Shown here: one piece after another, positions 33,971 to 44,103 of the stretch
Numbering within the stretch: the stretch's first letter is position 1
Layout: each line of letters opens with the position of its first letter
NCBI RefSeq assembly: GCF_000196795.1
Contig: NC_014259.1
Location: 2,728,001 to 2,792,000, forward strand
DNA from: Acinetobacter oleivorans DR1
GTDB lineage: Bacteria > Pseudomonadota > Gammaproteobacteria > Pseudomonadales > Moraxellaceae
Direction of reading: 5' to 3'
Length of the DNA stretch: 64,000 nucleotides
Notes under the pieces: model-generated
Told to the model about the DNA's origin: nothing
Seen by the model: the letters and a program-made list of their open reading frames with translations, nothing else
Database searches by the model: none
Made by a program: the position numbers and the translations under genes

Positions 33971-34762
33971 TTAGCGCCCTTTAAAATTTGGTTCACGTTT
34001 ATTCATAAAGGCTTGTACACCTTCACGATAATCTTCTGAACGACCCGCAATACGTTGTAAGTCACGCTCTAACAGCATTTGCTCATCAAAGGTGTTATTA
34101 CTTGATTGATGAATGGCTTTTTTAATGAGAGATAGACCAAATGTAGGCTGTTTCGCTAAACGCTCTGCGAGTTCAGTAACTTTTGCTTTAAGCTCAGCGT
34201 CTTCAACGACATCCCAAATCATGCCCCACTCTTTTGCGGTTTCTGCTGGTAGCTTGTCACCTAATAAGGTCAAACCCATCGCACGCGCATGGCCTACCGC
34301 ACGTGGTAAAAACCATGTGCCCGCCGAGTCTGGAACCAAACCTAAGCGGCAAAAGGCTTGTACAAAGTTTGCCGATTTTGCTGCAATCACCAAATCACAT
34401 GCCAGTGCAATATTTGCCCCTGCACCTGCTGCCACACCATTTACGGCGCAAATCACAGGCTTTGGCATATTTACAATCGTTTTAATGAGCGGGTTATAGT
34501 AAGTTTCAATGGAATATCCTAAATCTGGAGCTTCAGCGTTTGGGTCTACTACACGGTCACCTAAATCTTGCCCTGCACAGAAGCCACGGCCTTCGCCACT
34601 AATCACCACACAGCGAACATCTGGATTTTTGGTCCACAGGTTTAAAACCTCAGCCACTTCACGATGCATATCAACGTTAAAGCTATTCAGTGCTTTTGGG
34701 CGGTTAAATGTCAGGTAGCCAACACCATTTTTTTCTTCAGCAATAATATTTTGATAGTCCAT
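33971..34762 (-). CDS. paaG: Ring-1,2-epoxyphenylacetyl-CoA isomerase PaaG
   Basis: 263-residue crotonase-fold enzyme. GFCAGQDLGDR near residue 65 is the PaaG-type oxyanion block, and CRLGLVPDSAGTWFLPRAVG carries the catalytic aspartate. It isomerises the ring epoxide to the seven-membered oxepin-CoA. The ATG at 34762 overlaps the paaF stop codon (TGATG), with GAGGTG upstream, so it is translationally coupled to paaF. Confidence 0.93.
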   Translation of the reverse strand: MDYQNIIAEEKNGVGYLTFNRPKALNSFNVDMHREVAEVLNLWTKNPDVRCVVISGEGRGFCAGQDLGDRVVDPNAEAPDLGYSIETYYNPLIKTIVNMPKPVICAVNGVAAGAGANIALACDLVIAAKSANFVQAFCRLGLVPDSAGTWFLPRAVGHARAMGLTLLGDKLPAETAKEWGMIWDVVEDAELKAKVTELAERLAKQPTFGLSLIKKAIHQSSNNTFDEQMLLERDLQRIAGRSEDYREGVQAFMNKREPNFKGR

Positions 34763-35535
34763 CACTCACCTCTAAACACTGGCTTTCTTTTCTCAAAGAA
34801 AGCATTAATCCCTTCGTTTCGATCTTTTGTAGCCGCCAGCCAGACAAAGTTTTGACGTTCAAACTTGAGTCCCTGACTTAAAGTCGTTTCATGAATACTT
34901 TTAATTGATTGTTTAATCACGCTAATCGCTAAAGGCGCTTGTTTGGCAATTTTGGCTGCAAGTTGAACCGCATATTCAACAGTTAATTCGGTCGGCACCA
35001 CTTGGCTGCAAATGCCATGTTGCTCCGCCTGTTTTGCCGAAATCATCTCACCTGTCATGGCCCAGCGCATGGTGAGTTGTTGCCCAACCAAGCGTGCTAA
35101 ACGCTGTGTTCCGCCTGCACCCGGCAACATGCCAAGGCCAATTTCAGGTAGAGCAAAACGGGCATTTTCACCGCAAACGACCATATCTGAATGCAAAACC
35201 AGCTCAAACCCAGCGCCTAAGGCATAGCCATTGACTGCGCTAATCAGTGGTTTACTAAACGCATCAATTTTTTGCCAAAGCTTCGGACGAATATCGAGTT
35301 GCAAAGTCACGGCGTCCATTGCAGCCAACTCGCTAAGATCTGCTCCAGCAGCAAAACATTGTGAGTTACCTGTTAAAACCACTGCTTTGACTTGAGCATT
35401 GTGCTCAGCTTCTTCGAGCAACTCGCATAAACATTGCAATGTTGCATTGTTTAAAGCATTTCTTTTTTCTGGACGGTTTAGGGTTAATAACAAGACACCG
35501 TCAGTTGCTGTACTGGCTTTGATTAACTCTTGCAT
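34762..35535 (-). CDS. paaF: 2,3-dehydroadipyl-CoA hydratase PaaF
   Basis: 257-residue enoyl-CoA hydratase of the crotonase fold. CFAAGADLSELAAMD supplies the oxyanion hole and PEIGLGMLPGAGGTQRL the catalytic glutamates. It hydrates 2,3-dehydroadipyl-CoA to 3-hydroxyadipyl-CoA for PaaH. Its stop overlaps the paaG start, and it begins 8 bases after paaE. Confidence 0.92.
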   Translation of the reverse strand: MQELIKASTATDGVLLLTLNRPEKRNALNNATLQCLCELLEEAEHNAQVKAVVLTGNSQCFAAGADLSELAAMDAVTLQLDIRPKLWQKIDAFSKPLISAVNGYALGAGFELVLHSDMVVCGENARFALPEIGLGMLPGAGGTQRLARLVGQQLTMRWAMTGEMISAKQAEQHGICSQVVPTELTVEYAVQLAAKIAKQAPLAISVIKQSIKSIHETTLSQGLKFERQNFVWLAATKDRNEGINAFFEKRKPVFRGE

Positions 35536-35543
35536 GACAGCCT

Positions 35544-36605
35544 CTACTCATCAAAACTCAAACGAACATTTGGGCCTTTTGGTAAGGTTTGACAGCTAAG
35601 CACATAGCCCTTTTCAACTTCATCTTTTTCAAGGCTATAGTTAAGGAACATATCGACTTCACCAGAAACAACTTTACAACGGCAAGTCGCACACACCCCA
35701 CCTTTACAGGCATATGGCAAGTCAGCACCTGCGCGTAAAGCCGCATCAAGAATACTTTCATCATCCTGAGCCACAGACACAATCAGTTCACGACCATCTA
35801 AAATGATGTTTACTTTTTCTTCTTTACGGTTTGCATCAGCTTCAGCGCTACGTTTACGCGCTTGGCCTGTGTGGAAACGTTCGGTGTGGATTTTTTCTTT
35901 TGCAATACCATAGCTTGGCAAAGTGCTTTCTACGGCATTCATCATTTCGTCTGGACCACATGCAAAAACATGGTCAAAACTCGTTTCAAGTACATCAAAA
36001 TCAAAAAGCTGTTTAAGCTTTTCTTCATCAATACGGCCATTCATCAGTTCACTGTCATTGAACTCACGAGAAAAAATATTGATGAGTTGAAAACGTTCTT
36101 TAAACTGATCTTTCAGATCCATAATTTGCTCGGCAAACATGGTTTGTTTCCATGAGCGATTGCCATAGAGCAATGTAAATTTAGCTTCAGGTTGTTCAAA
36201 CAACACCTGCTTAACAATCGATAAAATTGGCGTAATACCACTGCCCGCTGCAACGCCTAAATAGTTTTGTCCACCCATCTTGGCTGCTTTCTGAAAAAAC
36301 ACGCCTTGGGGTGGCATCACTTCAAGCACGTCGCCTACTTTCAAATGGTCATTTGCCCAGTTTGAAAATTGACCTTGATCAATTTTTTTAACCGCAATAC
36401 TGATATCTTCTTTTGCTGCATAGCTACAAATTGAATAACAACGGCGGATTTCACCAGCTTCTGTTAAATGGCGAATGGTTAAGTGTTGCCCCGGTTGAAA
36501 TTGAAATTGTTCTTGTTGTTCAGGTACAACGTCAAATGCAATACAAATTGCCTGATCGGTTTGAGGCGTAATACTTTTTACTTTTAATGGTACAAATTGG
36601 CTCAT
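35544..36605 (-). CDS. paaE: PaaE, reductase component of phenylacetyl-CoA epoxidase
   Basis: 353 residues with the three-part layout of class IA reductases: an FAD domain (RRCYSICSYA near residue 54), an NAD domain (GVAAGSGITPILSI), and a C-terminal plant-type 2Fe-2S ferredoxin with the cysteine pattern CKGGVCATCRC and a fourth cysteine in LSCQTLP. It feeds NADPH electrons to the PaaA di-iron site. It lies between paaD and paaF. Confidence 0.94.
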   Translation of the reverse strand: MSQFVPLKVKSITPQTDQAICIAFDVVPEQQEQFQFQPGQHLTIRHLTEAGEIRRCYSICSYAAKEDISIAVKKIDQGQFSNWANDHLKVGDVLEVMPPQGVFFQKAAKMGGQNYLGVAAGSGITPILSIVKQVLFEQPEAKFTLLYGNRSWKQTMFAEQIMDLKDQFKERFQLINIFSREFNDSELMNGRIDEEKLKQLFDFDVLETSFDHVFACGPDEMMNAVESTLPSYGIAKEKIHTERFHTGQARKRSAEADANRKEEKVNIILDGRELIVSVAQDDESILDAALRAGADLPYACKGGVCATCRCKVVSGEVDMFLNYSLEKDEVEKGYVLSCQTLPKGPNVRLSFDE

Positions 36606-36628
36606 GGCTGATTTCCTTATCTAAAGAC

Positions 36629-37129
36629 TTAAATACATTTGAAGTAATCAAAAGGCTCAAGACAGTCCTGACATTTATAAAGTGCTTTACAGGCGGTAGA
36701 ACTAAACTCTGTTAACAGTCGGGTGTGTTTACTTTTGCAACGTGGGCACTCGACACCATCTTTTAAGTGAACGTGAGTCCCACATTGATGCGCCAACCCT
36801 TCTGGTGGTGCAATGCCATAAACTTGCAGTTTCTTTTTACCCGCTTCAGACATCCAGTCCGTGGTCCATGCTTCTGACAAATCGACCATGACTTTGACTG
36901 GTGTCAAAGCTTCTGCGGTAAAGGCTTCAGCAATTTGTGCTTTCAACATATCTGTTGCTGGACAACCGCTATATGTCGGAGTTAAACGAACAATAATTTC
37001 TTGTTGGTCGTTAATCTCTACACCACGAATCATGCCTAAATCCACAACAGATAAAACCGGAATTTCAGGGTCACTTACCGTTTGTAGAACATCCCAACAT
37101 TGGTCGATGCAATGACGAATCATTTGCAT
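36629..37129 (-). CDS. paaD: PaaD, phenylacetyl-CoA epoxidase maturation factor
   Basis: 166 residues: a SufT/MIP18-like N-terminal domain (SDPEIPVLSVVDLGMIRGV, with TPTYSGCPATDM) and a C-terminal zinc-ribbon-like tail with paired cysteines (CPRCKSKH and CQDCLEPF). It is needed for maturation of the epoxidase iron-sulphur or di-iron centres but is not catalytic. AAGGAGGTGA, close to a full anti-SD complement, precedes the ATG. Confidence 0.92.
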   Translation of the reverse strand: MQMIRHCIDQCWDVLQTVSDPEIPVLSVVDLGMIRGVEINDQQEIIVRLTPTYSGCPATDMLKAQIAEAFTAEALTPVKVMVDLSEAWTTDWMSEAGKKKLQVYGIAPPEGLAHQCGTHVHLKDGVECPRCKSKHTRLLTEFSSTACKALYKCQDCLEPFDYFKCI

Positions 37130-37145
37130 GGCTCACCTCCTTGTC

Positions 37146-37901
37146 TTACCAGGTCATGCCTGGATAAGTTCTTTGAATACTTTGCATTTCAGCCAACAAA
37201 TAACCTAAATGCTCGGTATGCAATCCTTGTTTTGCACCGCGGCGATAAGCACCGTTCACAGCAACATTTAATTCAAAACGTTTAAGTTCATCTGCAATGG
37301 TTTGGTTCCATTGTTCTTTTTCATTTGAAAAATCTGGAATCACACCTTCTGCAACTAGTGCTTGTTCGTCTGCATTAAGTTCAAATAACTCAGCAGTAAA
37401 GCGCCATAAATTATTTAATCCATCTTGTACACGTTGATGTGCTTCATCTGTGCTTAAACTTAAACGTTCCATCCAGCTTGTTGAAAAACGGATGTGATAC
37501 TTCACTTCTTTTAAAGATTTGACAGCAAGCGCACTAACTTCTGGAAGCGAACTCTGGGTTAAAGCCGTAAATAAATGAAGATGGTAATGGTCCATCAACC
37601 ACTGACGTACAATCGTTTGTGCAAAATCGCCATTCGGTTGTTCGCATAACAATAGGTTTAAAAACTCACGTTCTGTACGGAAATATGCAAGCTGATCTTC
37701 ATCACGTTTAGCTTCATCATATTGACCAGCCAAAGTCAGAAAGTTTCTTGCCTGACCTAATAAGTCCAAACCGATGTTTGCTAAGGCAATATCAACTTCA
37801 AGCTCAGGTGCATGCCCACACCACTCAGCCAAACGCTGAGACAAAACCAGTTGGCTGTCGCCAATATGTAATAAGAATTTAGATAAAACTGAATGATTCA
37901 T
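37146..37901 (-). CDS. paaC: PaaC, structural subunit of phenylacetyl-CoA epoxidase
   Basis: 251-residue helical protein of the ferritin-like PaaA/PaaC family. It forms the stable PaaAC core but has lost the full di-iron ligand set, as in other PaaC proteins. Recognisable stretches are LGDSQLVLSQRLAEWCGHAPELEVDIALANI and LKEVKYHIRFSTSWMERL. It follows paaB by 12 bases and precedes paaD. Confidence 0.93.
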   Translation of the reverse strand: MNHSVLSKFLLHIGDSQLVLSQRLAEWCGHAPELEVDIALANIGLDLLGQARNFLTLAGQYDEAKRDEDQLAYFRTEREFLNLLLCEQPNGDFAQTIVRQWLMDHYHLHLFTALTQSSLPEVSALAVKSLKEVKYHIRFSTSWMERLSLSTDEAHQRVQDGLNNLWRFTAELFELNADEQALVAEGVIPDFSNEKEQWNQTIADELKRFELNVAVNGAYRRGAKQGLHTEHLGYLLAEMQSIQRTYPGMTW

Positions 37902-37913
37902 GTGTCATCTCCC

Positions 37914-38204
37914 TTACATGTGCTCAATGCCATCTGGGATATGGTAGAAAGTCGGATGACGATAAACCTTGTCTAAAGAAGGATCGAAAAATTCAGCTTT
38001 TTCATCTGGCTGTGATGACTTAATCAGTTCAGAACGAACCACCCAAATGCTGATTCCTTCATTGCGGCGTGTGTAAACATCACGAGCATGTTGCAGTGCA
38101 ATCTCATCATCAGGTGCTCTTAAGCTGCCTACATGACGGTGGCTTAAGCCTTGTTTACTACGTACAAATACTTCGTAGAGCGACCAGTTGTTTTTATCTT
38201 CCAT
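37914..38204 (-). CDS. paaB: PaaB, phenylacetyl-CoA epoxidase subunit
   Basis: 95 residues from the ATG at 38204, chosen over one 8 codons upstream because GAGGAA lies 7 bases before it and the resulting length equals that of E. coli PaaB. The protein is strongly conserved: LYEVFVRSKQGLSHRHVGSL and VYRHPTFYHIPDGIEHM at the C terminus. It bridges the PaaAC core to the PaaE reductase. Confidence 0.94.
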   Translation of the reverse strand: MEDKNNWSLYEVFVRSKQGLSHRHVGSLRAPDDEIALQHARDVYTRRNEGISIWVVRSELIKSSQPDEKAEFFDPSLDKVYRHPTFYHIPDGIEHM

Positions 38205-38236
38205 TTTGATTTCCTCAAATTTTTCCATAAATCTTG

Positions 38237-39175
38237 TTAAGCCACTTTGTTCGCTTCAAGCTGTTGTTTTTTAGCGTAGACCACGGCTGCATCACGAACC
38301 CATTTGCCGTTTTCCCATGCCTTACGGCGTGCTTCGATACGCTCGTGATTACATGGTCCACGTCCGGCAATCACTTCTTTAAATTCGTGCCAGTCGATCT
38401 CGCCAAACTCATAGTGGCCTGTTTCTTCATTCAGTTTTAAATCTGGGTCTGGAACTTCCAAACCTAGCTGTAAAATTTGCGGCACCGTGTTATCAACAAA
38501 CTTTTGACGTAATTCATCGTTACTAAAGCGTTTGATTTTCCATGCCATGCTTTGTGCGCTGTTTGGAGAGTGCTCATCACTTGGACCAAACATCATGAGT
38601 GCTGGCCACCAGTAGCGATTTACCGCATCTTGTGCCATCTGTTTTTGTTCTGGTGTACCACCTGCTAAAGCCATCATGGCTTCAAAACCTTGGCGTTGGT
38701 GGAAACTTTCTTCTTTACAAATACGTACCATTGCACGTGCATATGGTCCGTAAGACGTACGGCAAAGCGCAACTTGGTTCACAATGGCTGCCCCATCGAC
38801 AAGCCAACCAATTGCAGCGACATCTGCCCAAGTCAAAGTTGGATAGTTAAAAATTGATGAGTATTTCATTTTCCCATCAATTAATTTTTCCATCATGTCA
38901 TCACGGTCAGCACCTAAAGTTTCTGCGGCGCTATACAAATACAAACCATGACCTGCTTCATCTTGTACTTTCGCGAGCAAAACCGCTTTACGTTTTAAAG
39001 TCGGCGCACGAGTAATCCAGTTTCCTTCAGGCAACATACCTACAATTTCAGAATGGCCATGTTGCCCAATTTGACGAATCAATGTTTTGCGGTAGGCATC
39101 GGGCATTTGATCCTTAGCCTCGATCGTAATTTCATTGGCAATATTTTGTTCAAATTTCTGGTAGTTGTTTTCCAT
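38237..39175 (-). CDS. paaA: PaaA, catalytic subunit of phenylacetyl-CoA epoxidase
   Basis: 312 residues from the ATG at 39175, preferred because AGGGA lies about 9 bases before it; upstream in-frame codons would add 21 residues. It holds the di-iron centre that epoxidises phenylacetyl-CoA, with ligand motifs such as [20 protein letters not shown] and [14 protein letters not shown]. It is the first gene of the 13-gene paa run on the minus strand and is divergent from paaZ. Confidence 0.94.
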   Translation of the reverse strand: MENNYQKFEQNIANEITIEAKDQMPDAYRKTLIRQIGQHGHSEIVGMLPEGNWITRAPTLKRKAVLLAKVQDEAGHGLYLYSAAETLGADRDDMMEKLIDGKMKYSSIFNYPTLTWADVAAIGWLVDGAAIVNQVALCRTSYGPYARAMVRICKEESFHQRQGFEAMMALAGGTPEQKQMAQDAVNRYWWPALMMFGPSDEHSPNSAQSMAWKIKRFSNDELRQKFVDNTVPQILQLGLEVPDPDLKLNEETGHYEFGEIDWHEFKEVIAGRGPCNHERIEARRKAWENGKWVRDAAVVYAKKQQLEANKVA

Positions 39176-39221
39176 TCTTTCATTCCCTGTAGGCATCACC
39201 CTTAAATCTATTTTTCGATAC

Positions 39222-39251
39222 ACTAAAAACAAAGTCAATCACTTTTTTAGT
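39222..39251. promoter_or_regulatory. Candidate PaaX operator region before paaA
   Basis: ACTAAAAA and TTTTTAGT form an inverted repeat with a 14-base spacer about 50-75 bases upstream of the paaA start. Inside it, read on the minus strand, AAAGTGATTGACTTT keeps the RTGATT core of the E. coli PaaX site but misses other positions. The TTGACT there could equally be a -35 element. Confidence 0.35.
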
Positions 39252-39441
39252 ATCAAATTAAATTACCAACAGTAAAACACATCAAATTATTGAAATTATT
39301 AAATTTAAGCCAATTGTAAAAAACCTTTTTACTTTTACAAATCAAAATAAAGTTGACTTTTAGACAAATTAATCTGAAATTATGAATCATATTTTTTCAA
39401 TTTTTATAATTGACGTATCACATAAAAAAAGGAGTTTGGTC

Positions 39442-41544
39442 ATGCTTGAACAAGCACACCTAGAAGGAACCTCAACTGACACAGATTTTCAGCAGTCTGG
39501 GCATCAACTGCCTCATCTTGCTTCTTCTGTCTATGGAACATGGCATTCGACCAGTGAAGAACTGCGCCCTGTTTACCATGCCATTACAGGTGAATCGATT
39601 TATGCCGTAAGTAGTCATGGCATTGATATGAAACGTGTTGTTCAATATGCCAAACAAAATGGTTCAGAACTGGCTAACTGGACATTCCACCAACGTGCTA
39701 ATGCGTTAAAACAAATTGCCCAACATTTGCTTGAGCGTAAAGAAGAGTTCTACAAACTTGCTTATGCCACAGGCGCAACTCGTAAAGATGCATGGATTGA
39801 TATTGAAGGTGGCATCCAGACGTTATTTGCTTATTCAAGTCTGGTTCGCCGTGAACTCAATGACGAAAAAATTATTACTGAAGATAGCTGGATTCAATTA
39901 TCTAAAAATGGAACTTTTGGTGCTAAACACATTTTAAGTCCTAAAGCAGGTGTTGCCGTTCACATCAACGCATTTAACTTCCCAATTTGGGGAATGCTTG
40001 AAAAGATTGCACCGACGCTACTTGCAGGTGTGCCATGTATTGTGAAACCTGCAACAGATGGTTCTCAATTAACTCAAGCGGTTGTAAAAGCCATTGAAGA
40101 AGCCCATGTATTACCAAAAGGCTCGCTACAACTTATTTGCGGTCAGACTTATGACTTGTTCGACCACTTAGGTCCACAAGACTGTGTTACGTTTACAGGT
40201 TCTGCTTACACAGGTCAAAAACTGCGTAACCACCCTCACCTCAATAAATATTCGATTCCATTTAGCATGGAAGCCGACTCGGTAAACAGCGCAATTTTAA
40301 GCCCTGAGGCAAATGAAGAAACAGTCGATTTATTTGTGCGTGAAGTTTTCCGTGAAATGACCACAAAAGCAGGCCAAAAATGTACTGCGATTCGTCGTGC
40401 ATTTGTTCCTGAAAACTTGTTAGCGACTGTGCAAGAAAAGCTAACTGCCAAACTTGCTAAAGTTGTGGTAGGTGACCCTCAAAAAGAAGAAACCACCATG
40501 GGTGCTTTAGCGAGCATTAAACAAAAACATGATGTTGCAGAAAAAGTTGCCGAACTCAGCAAAGATGCAAAAATTGTTTTTGGTGGCAACGATAGCTTTA
40601 CATTTAATGCAGATCATCCTGAAAAAGGCGCTTTTTTCGCTCCAACTTTATTGCTATGTGAGCAACCTTTACAAGCAACACATGTGCATACCACAGAAGC
40701 TTTCGGTCCGGTATGTACCCTCATGCCATACAACAACATTGAAGAACTAGCTGACCTTGTTTCACGTGGCGAAGGTAGCTTAGTGGCTTCAGTCGTTAAA
40801 AATAACGATGAGAATATTGAACAGATTATTCAAAAAATTGCACCTTGGCATGGCCGTGTCCATGTACTCGATGCAGAATCGGCAAAAGAAAGTACAGGAC
40901 ATGGTTCACCACTTCCGCATTTAGTACACGGCGGACCTGGTCGTGCAGGTGGCGGTGAAGAGTTAGGTGGTATTCGCGCTGTTAAACATTATATGCAGCG
41001 TACTGCAATTCAAGGTTCTCCAAATAGCTTGACGCAAATTACTCACTCGTGGACTGCTGGTTCAAAAGTTAATGAAGACCGTGTACATCCATTTAAAAAG
41101 TCGTTTGATGAGTTAGTGATTGGTGAACGTTTATTGACGGCTCGTCGCACCGTAAGCGAAGCAGATATTGTCAACTTTGCTGGTTTAAGCGGTGACTATT
41201 TCTATGCGCATACCGACAAAATTGCAGCTGCCGAGTCTTTCTTTGGTGAGCGTGTTGCACATGGATATTTCATTGTGTCTGCCGCAGCTGGTCTATTTGT
41301 AGATGCAGCACAAGGTCCTGTGATTGCCAACTACGGCATGGATAACTTACGTTTTGTTGAACCAGTTAAAATTGGTGACTCGATTCAGGTTGAATTGACC
41401 TGCAAACAAAAAACGCCTAAACCACAAAAAGACCCGTCTCAGCCTGCGCATGGCGTTGTAGTGTGGGATATTAAAGTCAAAAACCAACGTGGTGAACTTG
41501 TCGCAACTTACGACATTTTAACTTTAGTTGCTCGTGATTTATAA
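39442..41544 (+). CDS. paaZ: PaaZ, oxepin-CoA hydrolase / 3-oxo-5,6-dehydrosuberyl-CoA semialdehyde dehydrogenase
   Basis: 700 residues from the ATG at 39442, chosen for the strong AAAAGGAG site 8 bases upstream; 20 further in-frame codons upstream lie in the promoter region. The N-terminal aldehyde dehydrogenase domain (to about residue 510) carries the catalytic cysteine in [14 protein letters not shown]. The C-terminal MaoC-type hydratase domain (about 545-690) carries [12 protein letters not shown] and [13 protein letters not shown]. It opens the oxepin ring and oxidises the aldehyde formed. Divergent from paaA and likely under the same repressor. Confidence 0.95.
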   Translation: MLEQAHLEGTSTDTDFQQSGHQLPHLASSVYGTWHSTSEELRPVYHAITGESIYAVSSHGIDMKRVVQYAKQNGSELANWTFHQRANALKQIAQHLLERKEEFYKLAYATGATRKDAWIDIEGGIQTLFAYSSLVRRELNDEKIITEDSWIQLSKNGTFGAKHILSPKAGVAVHINAFNFPIWGMLEKIAPTLLAGVPCIVKPATDGSQLTQAVVKAIEEAHVLPKGSLQLICGQTYDLFDHLGPQDCVTFTGSAYTGQKLRNHPHLNKYSIPFSMEADSVNSAILSPEANEETVDLFVREVFREMTTKAGQKCTAIRRAFVPENLLATVQEKLTAKLAKVVVGDPQKEETTMGALASIKQKHDVAEKVAELSKDAKIVFGGNDSFTFNADHPEKGAFFAPTLLLCEQPLQATHVHTTEAFGPVCTLMPYNNIEELADLVSRGEGSLVASVVKNNDENIEQIIQKIAPWHGRVHVLDAESAKESTGHGSPLPHLVHGGPGRAGGGEELGGIRAVKHYMQRTAIQGSPNSLTQITHSWTAGSKVNEDRVHPFKKSFDELVIGERLLTARRTVSEADIVNFAGLSGDYFYAHTDKIAAAESFFGERVAHGYFIVSAAAGLFVDAAQGPVIANYGMDNLRFVEPVKIGDSIQVELTCKQKTPKPQKDPSQPAHGVVVWDIKVKNQRGELVATYDILTLVARDL

Positions 41545-41553
41545 ATAGAACCC

Positions 41554-41588
41554 AAACTGATGGATAGTCAATATCCATCAGTTTTTAT
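41554..41588 (+). terminator. Terminator of paaZ
   Basis: AAACTGATGGATA, loop GTCAA, TATCCATCAGTTTTT: an eleven-pair stem with a T run, directly after the stop. Confidence 0.85.
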
Positions 41589-41633
41589 CTTACATGAGTC
41601 GTTGTTCTTTTAATGGATCGAAAAATAGCGACT

Positions 41634-42830
41634 TTAGAATTGTCTCAGATGAAAACGTTTAGCCAGTTTCTTTTGCAGAATAATAACGAGAATTGGAAAC
41701 ACTGCTGCGGAAATTACACATATCACTAGTAACTTGTTTAGATTTTGTGGTGCCATGCCACAATCAGGTAATAAAAAAGCAGACAGAAAGAATGCGATGG
41801 TTGTAACCAGATACATGATTGAGGTCTGTAATGAAGAAAATCCAGCTCGTTGTCTATCATCAGGAAACTGAATCGAAACCACCGAAGATGACACCAAACG
41901 ACTGTAAGATGCACCGAGAAATAAACTAATAAATAACGTCGCATGCTGATAGCCTAAAATTGGTATCAGCAAACTTAGTATAAAGACGATCGTTGAAGCT
42001 GTAGCCAGCATTAAAGCAGAGAAACGGGAGGTTAACGCCCCTGTGATTTTTGTAGACAGATAACCTATCACGCCCCCGCTAAAGAAGAGCCAAGACAGTA
42101 GATCTTGAGAAGCACCCAACTGTTGTATCATTAAGGGTGCCAAAATAGGAATAACCAGCATAGGACTAAACTGAACAAGTGCATTACTGGAAGCGAACAG
42201 TAAAGTTTCCATATCAAGATGCAGCTTAGAGAACGTATCTAAAGAAACTGGGTCTTGGGGAATGACGGATACAATCAATGGTAATGCCAATACACATAAG
42301 GCACTTATGAGCCACAAAGCCACATGCCAGCCATAATGTGTGCACAAAAATAATATCGTGGGCATTCCTACAATACTTACTATTGAAAATGACGCGATCA
42401 CCGTCGCCAACATTTTTCCATGCAAGTTAGGCGGCACGTTGTTTATTAATATACTTATACCCACACCCATTGTGGTACCGCCGACCAGCCCTGCACAAAA
42501 TCGAAGTGCAAGTAGAAGACTAAAACTGGATGTATATGTAGTCAAAAGTGTTAGTAGACCCAACAACGCCATATTGGCAATTAAAAAATGTTTCTTATTG
42601 AAATGATCAATCCAGTAAAAAGCAATAATTCCCGAAAGGACGGCACCTAGTGTGTACATGCCGGACACATAGCCTGAGAATGATACAGGCACTGCGAAAT
42701 CCGTTGCCATAAAAACAAAAACAGGGTTGAACACCATATATTCCAGTGCATTGGTGAACTGAACAAAAGCAATCACAATAGCTATCCGCATGAGAGCTTT
42801 ATGATTAAATATCTGCATGACTGGGGGCAT
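41634..42830 (-). CDS. MFS transporter (drug-efflux DHA1-like)
   Basis: About 398 residues with twelve predicted helices. GAVLSGIIAFYWIDHFNKKHFLI spans helix 2 and the loop motif, and RFCAGLVGGTTMGVGISIL is the helix-4 pattern of AraJ/DHA1-type exporters. The start is uncertain: TTG at 42839 or ATG at 42830 or 42818, none with a good ribosome site. It is divergent from a LysR regulator with about 100 bases between, so it is probably induced by that regulator's ligand. Substrate unknown. Confidence 0.75.
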   Translation of the reverse strand: MPPVMQIFNHKALMRIAIVIAFVQFTNALEYMVFNPVFVFMATDFAVPVSFSGYVSGMYTLGAVLSGIIAFYWIDHFNKKHFLIANMALLGLLTLLTTYTSSFSLLLALRFCAGLVGGTTMGVGISILINNVPPNLHGKMLATVIASFSIVSIVGMPTILFLCTHYGWHVALWLISALCVLALPLIVSVIPQDPVSLDTFSKLHLDMETLLFASSNALVQFSPMLVIPILAPLMIQQLGASQDLLSWLFFSGGVIGYLSTKITGALTSRFSALMLATASTIVFILSLLIPILGYQHATLFISLFLGASYSRLVSSSVVSIQFPDDRQRAGFSSLQTSIMYLVTTIAFFLSAFLLPDCGMAPQNLNKLLVICVISAAVFPILVIILQKKLAKRFHLRQF

Positions 42831-42933
42831 AGCAAGCAACCTATGGATGAAAGATATCCGAGTTTAGCTGCTATCAATGGTGTTTATTATATGGTAGAAA
42901 TGGCACTTATTATTATCAAATATAGGATAATTG

Positions 42934-43845
42934 ATGCGTCCTGCTCTGGATTTTAATACCCTGAAAGTGTTCATTGCGGTGGTTGAAAGAGAAAGTTTTG
43001 TTGGAGCATCGAAAATCCTTGAAATGCCGACATCAAATGTGAGTCGCTGTATTTCTCAGTTAGAAGAAAAACTGGATCTCCAGCTGATTGAGCGTAGTAC
43101 CCGACATATGAAACTCACTCAGGCAGGACAGTTACTCTACACCCGAGCAAAACCATTACTAGAGGCGCTTGAGCAAACTGAAACAGAATTAACGTTGCGG
43201 CAAATGCAACTCAAAGGCCCATTGCGAATCTGTATTCCCAATGAAATAGGTCCTGCATTGCTGGGTTCTGTTATTGCCGATTTCGCCTGTCAGTACCCAG
43301 ACCTTGAGATCAGCTGTGTTACCAATTTGTCAGGTTTCGAATCTCTGCGAGATGATCTGGATTTAGCTATCATTATTACCCGTGGTCAGATGGATAACAG
43401 TGACTACATCGCACGTCATCTGGTGACTATCCCTTGCACTATTGTTGCAGCCCCATCCCTCATTCAGCGTTACGACACCCCGACTCATATCCAGCAATTT
43501 GAAGAATTACCCTGTATTACAACAGTAAGTGCACTTAAAGGTGCTCCTTGGCAGTTTGTCAATAAAAAGGGAGAATTCGAGACCATCAAGGTTAAAGGGC
43601 ATTATCGGGTAAACAGCGGGGAGATGGCAGGACAAGCTGCGATATCAGGTGTCGGTTTCGCGATTTTATCAAAACAAGCTTGCCAACCCTATATTAGCGA
43701 TGGACGTTTAATCGAGATTGAGTTTGAACAATCGGTAGCGCCGCTCCAATTGTTCGCACTTTATTCAAATCGTCGTTACTTACCCGCTAAAACAAGAGCA
43801 CTTATTGATTTTATGCAGCAGAAATTGAGTGATAGTTCGAGCTGA
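42934..43845 (+). CDS. LysR-family transcriptional regulator
   Basis: 303 residues. The N-terminal winged helix reads ASKILEMPTSNVSRCISQLEEKLDLQLIERSTR (about 20-55), typical of the large CrgA/AaeR-like LysR group, followed by a substrate-binding domain. AGGATA lies before the ATG at 42934; a TTG one codon earlier is not favoured. Divergent from the MFS gene it most likely controls. Confidence 0.85.
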   Translation: MRPALDFNTLKVFIAVVERESFVGASKILEMPTSNVSRCISQLEEKLDLQLIERSTRHMKLTQAGQLLYTRAKPLLEALEQTETELTLRQMQLKGPLRICIPNEIGPALLGSVIADFACQYPDLEISCVTNLSGFESLRDDLDLAIIITRGQMDNSDYIARHLVTIPCTIVAAPSLIQRYDTPTHIQQFEELPCITTVSALKGAPWQFVNKKGEFETIKVKGHYRVNSGEMAGQAAISGVGFAILSKQACQPYISDGRLIEIEFEQSVAPLQLFALYSNRRYLPAKTRALIDFMQQKLSDSSS

Positions 43846-43982
43846 TAAGGTCACTTTCTTTTTGCTGTTTATTTCCTCACTCATTTTAGGAATCCTTTTT
43901 GCCAATCAGTCTCAATTTGTTAAGATGGCAACCGTGAGAAATTAAGTTAAGCTCTCACACACTGTTGACTCAATTTTGACAT

Positions 43983-44013
43983 AAAAAAGTACACTAAAAG
44001 GTATACTTTTTTC
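43983..44013 (+). terminator. Probable terminator between the LysR gene and mutS
   Basis: AAAAAAGTA pairs with TACTTTTTT around a short spacer, followed by C and T. It could also act as a leader structure in the mutS transcript. Confidence 0.5.
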
Positions 44014-44103
44014 TTAGATTAAGTCCAATTCATACAGAAGTTGTTAGAATTGGTTAGATGACCAAACGTAAAATATTATTGATTTTTTAAGGGTTTATTA
44101 CGC

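Noticed and set aside
32158..35227. Long plus-strand frames opposite paaF, paaG, paaH and paaJ
   Set aside because: They mirror the codon bias of the real minus-strand genes and have no ribosome sites or recognisable domains.
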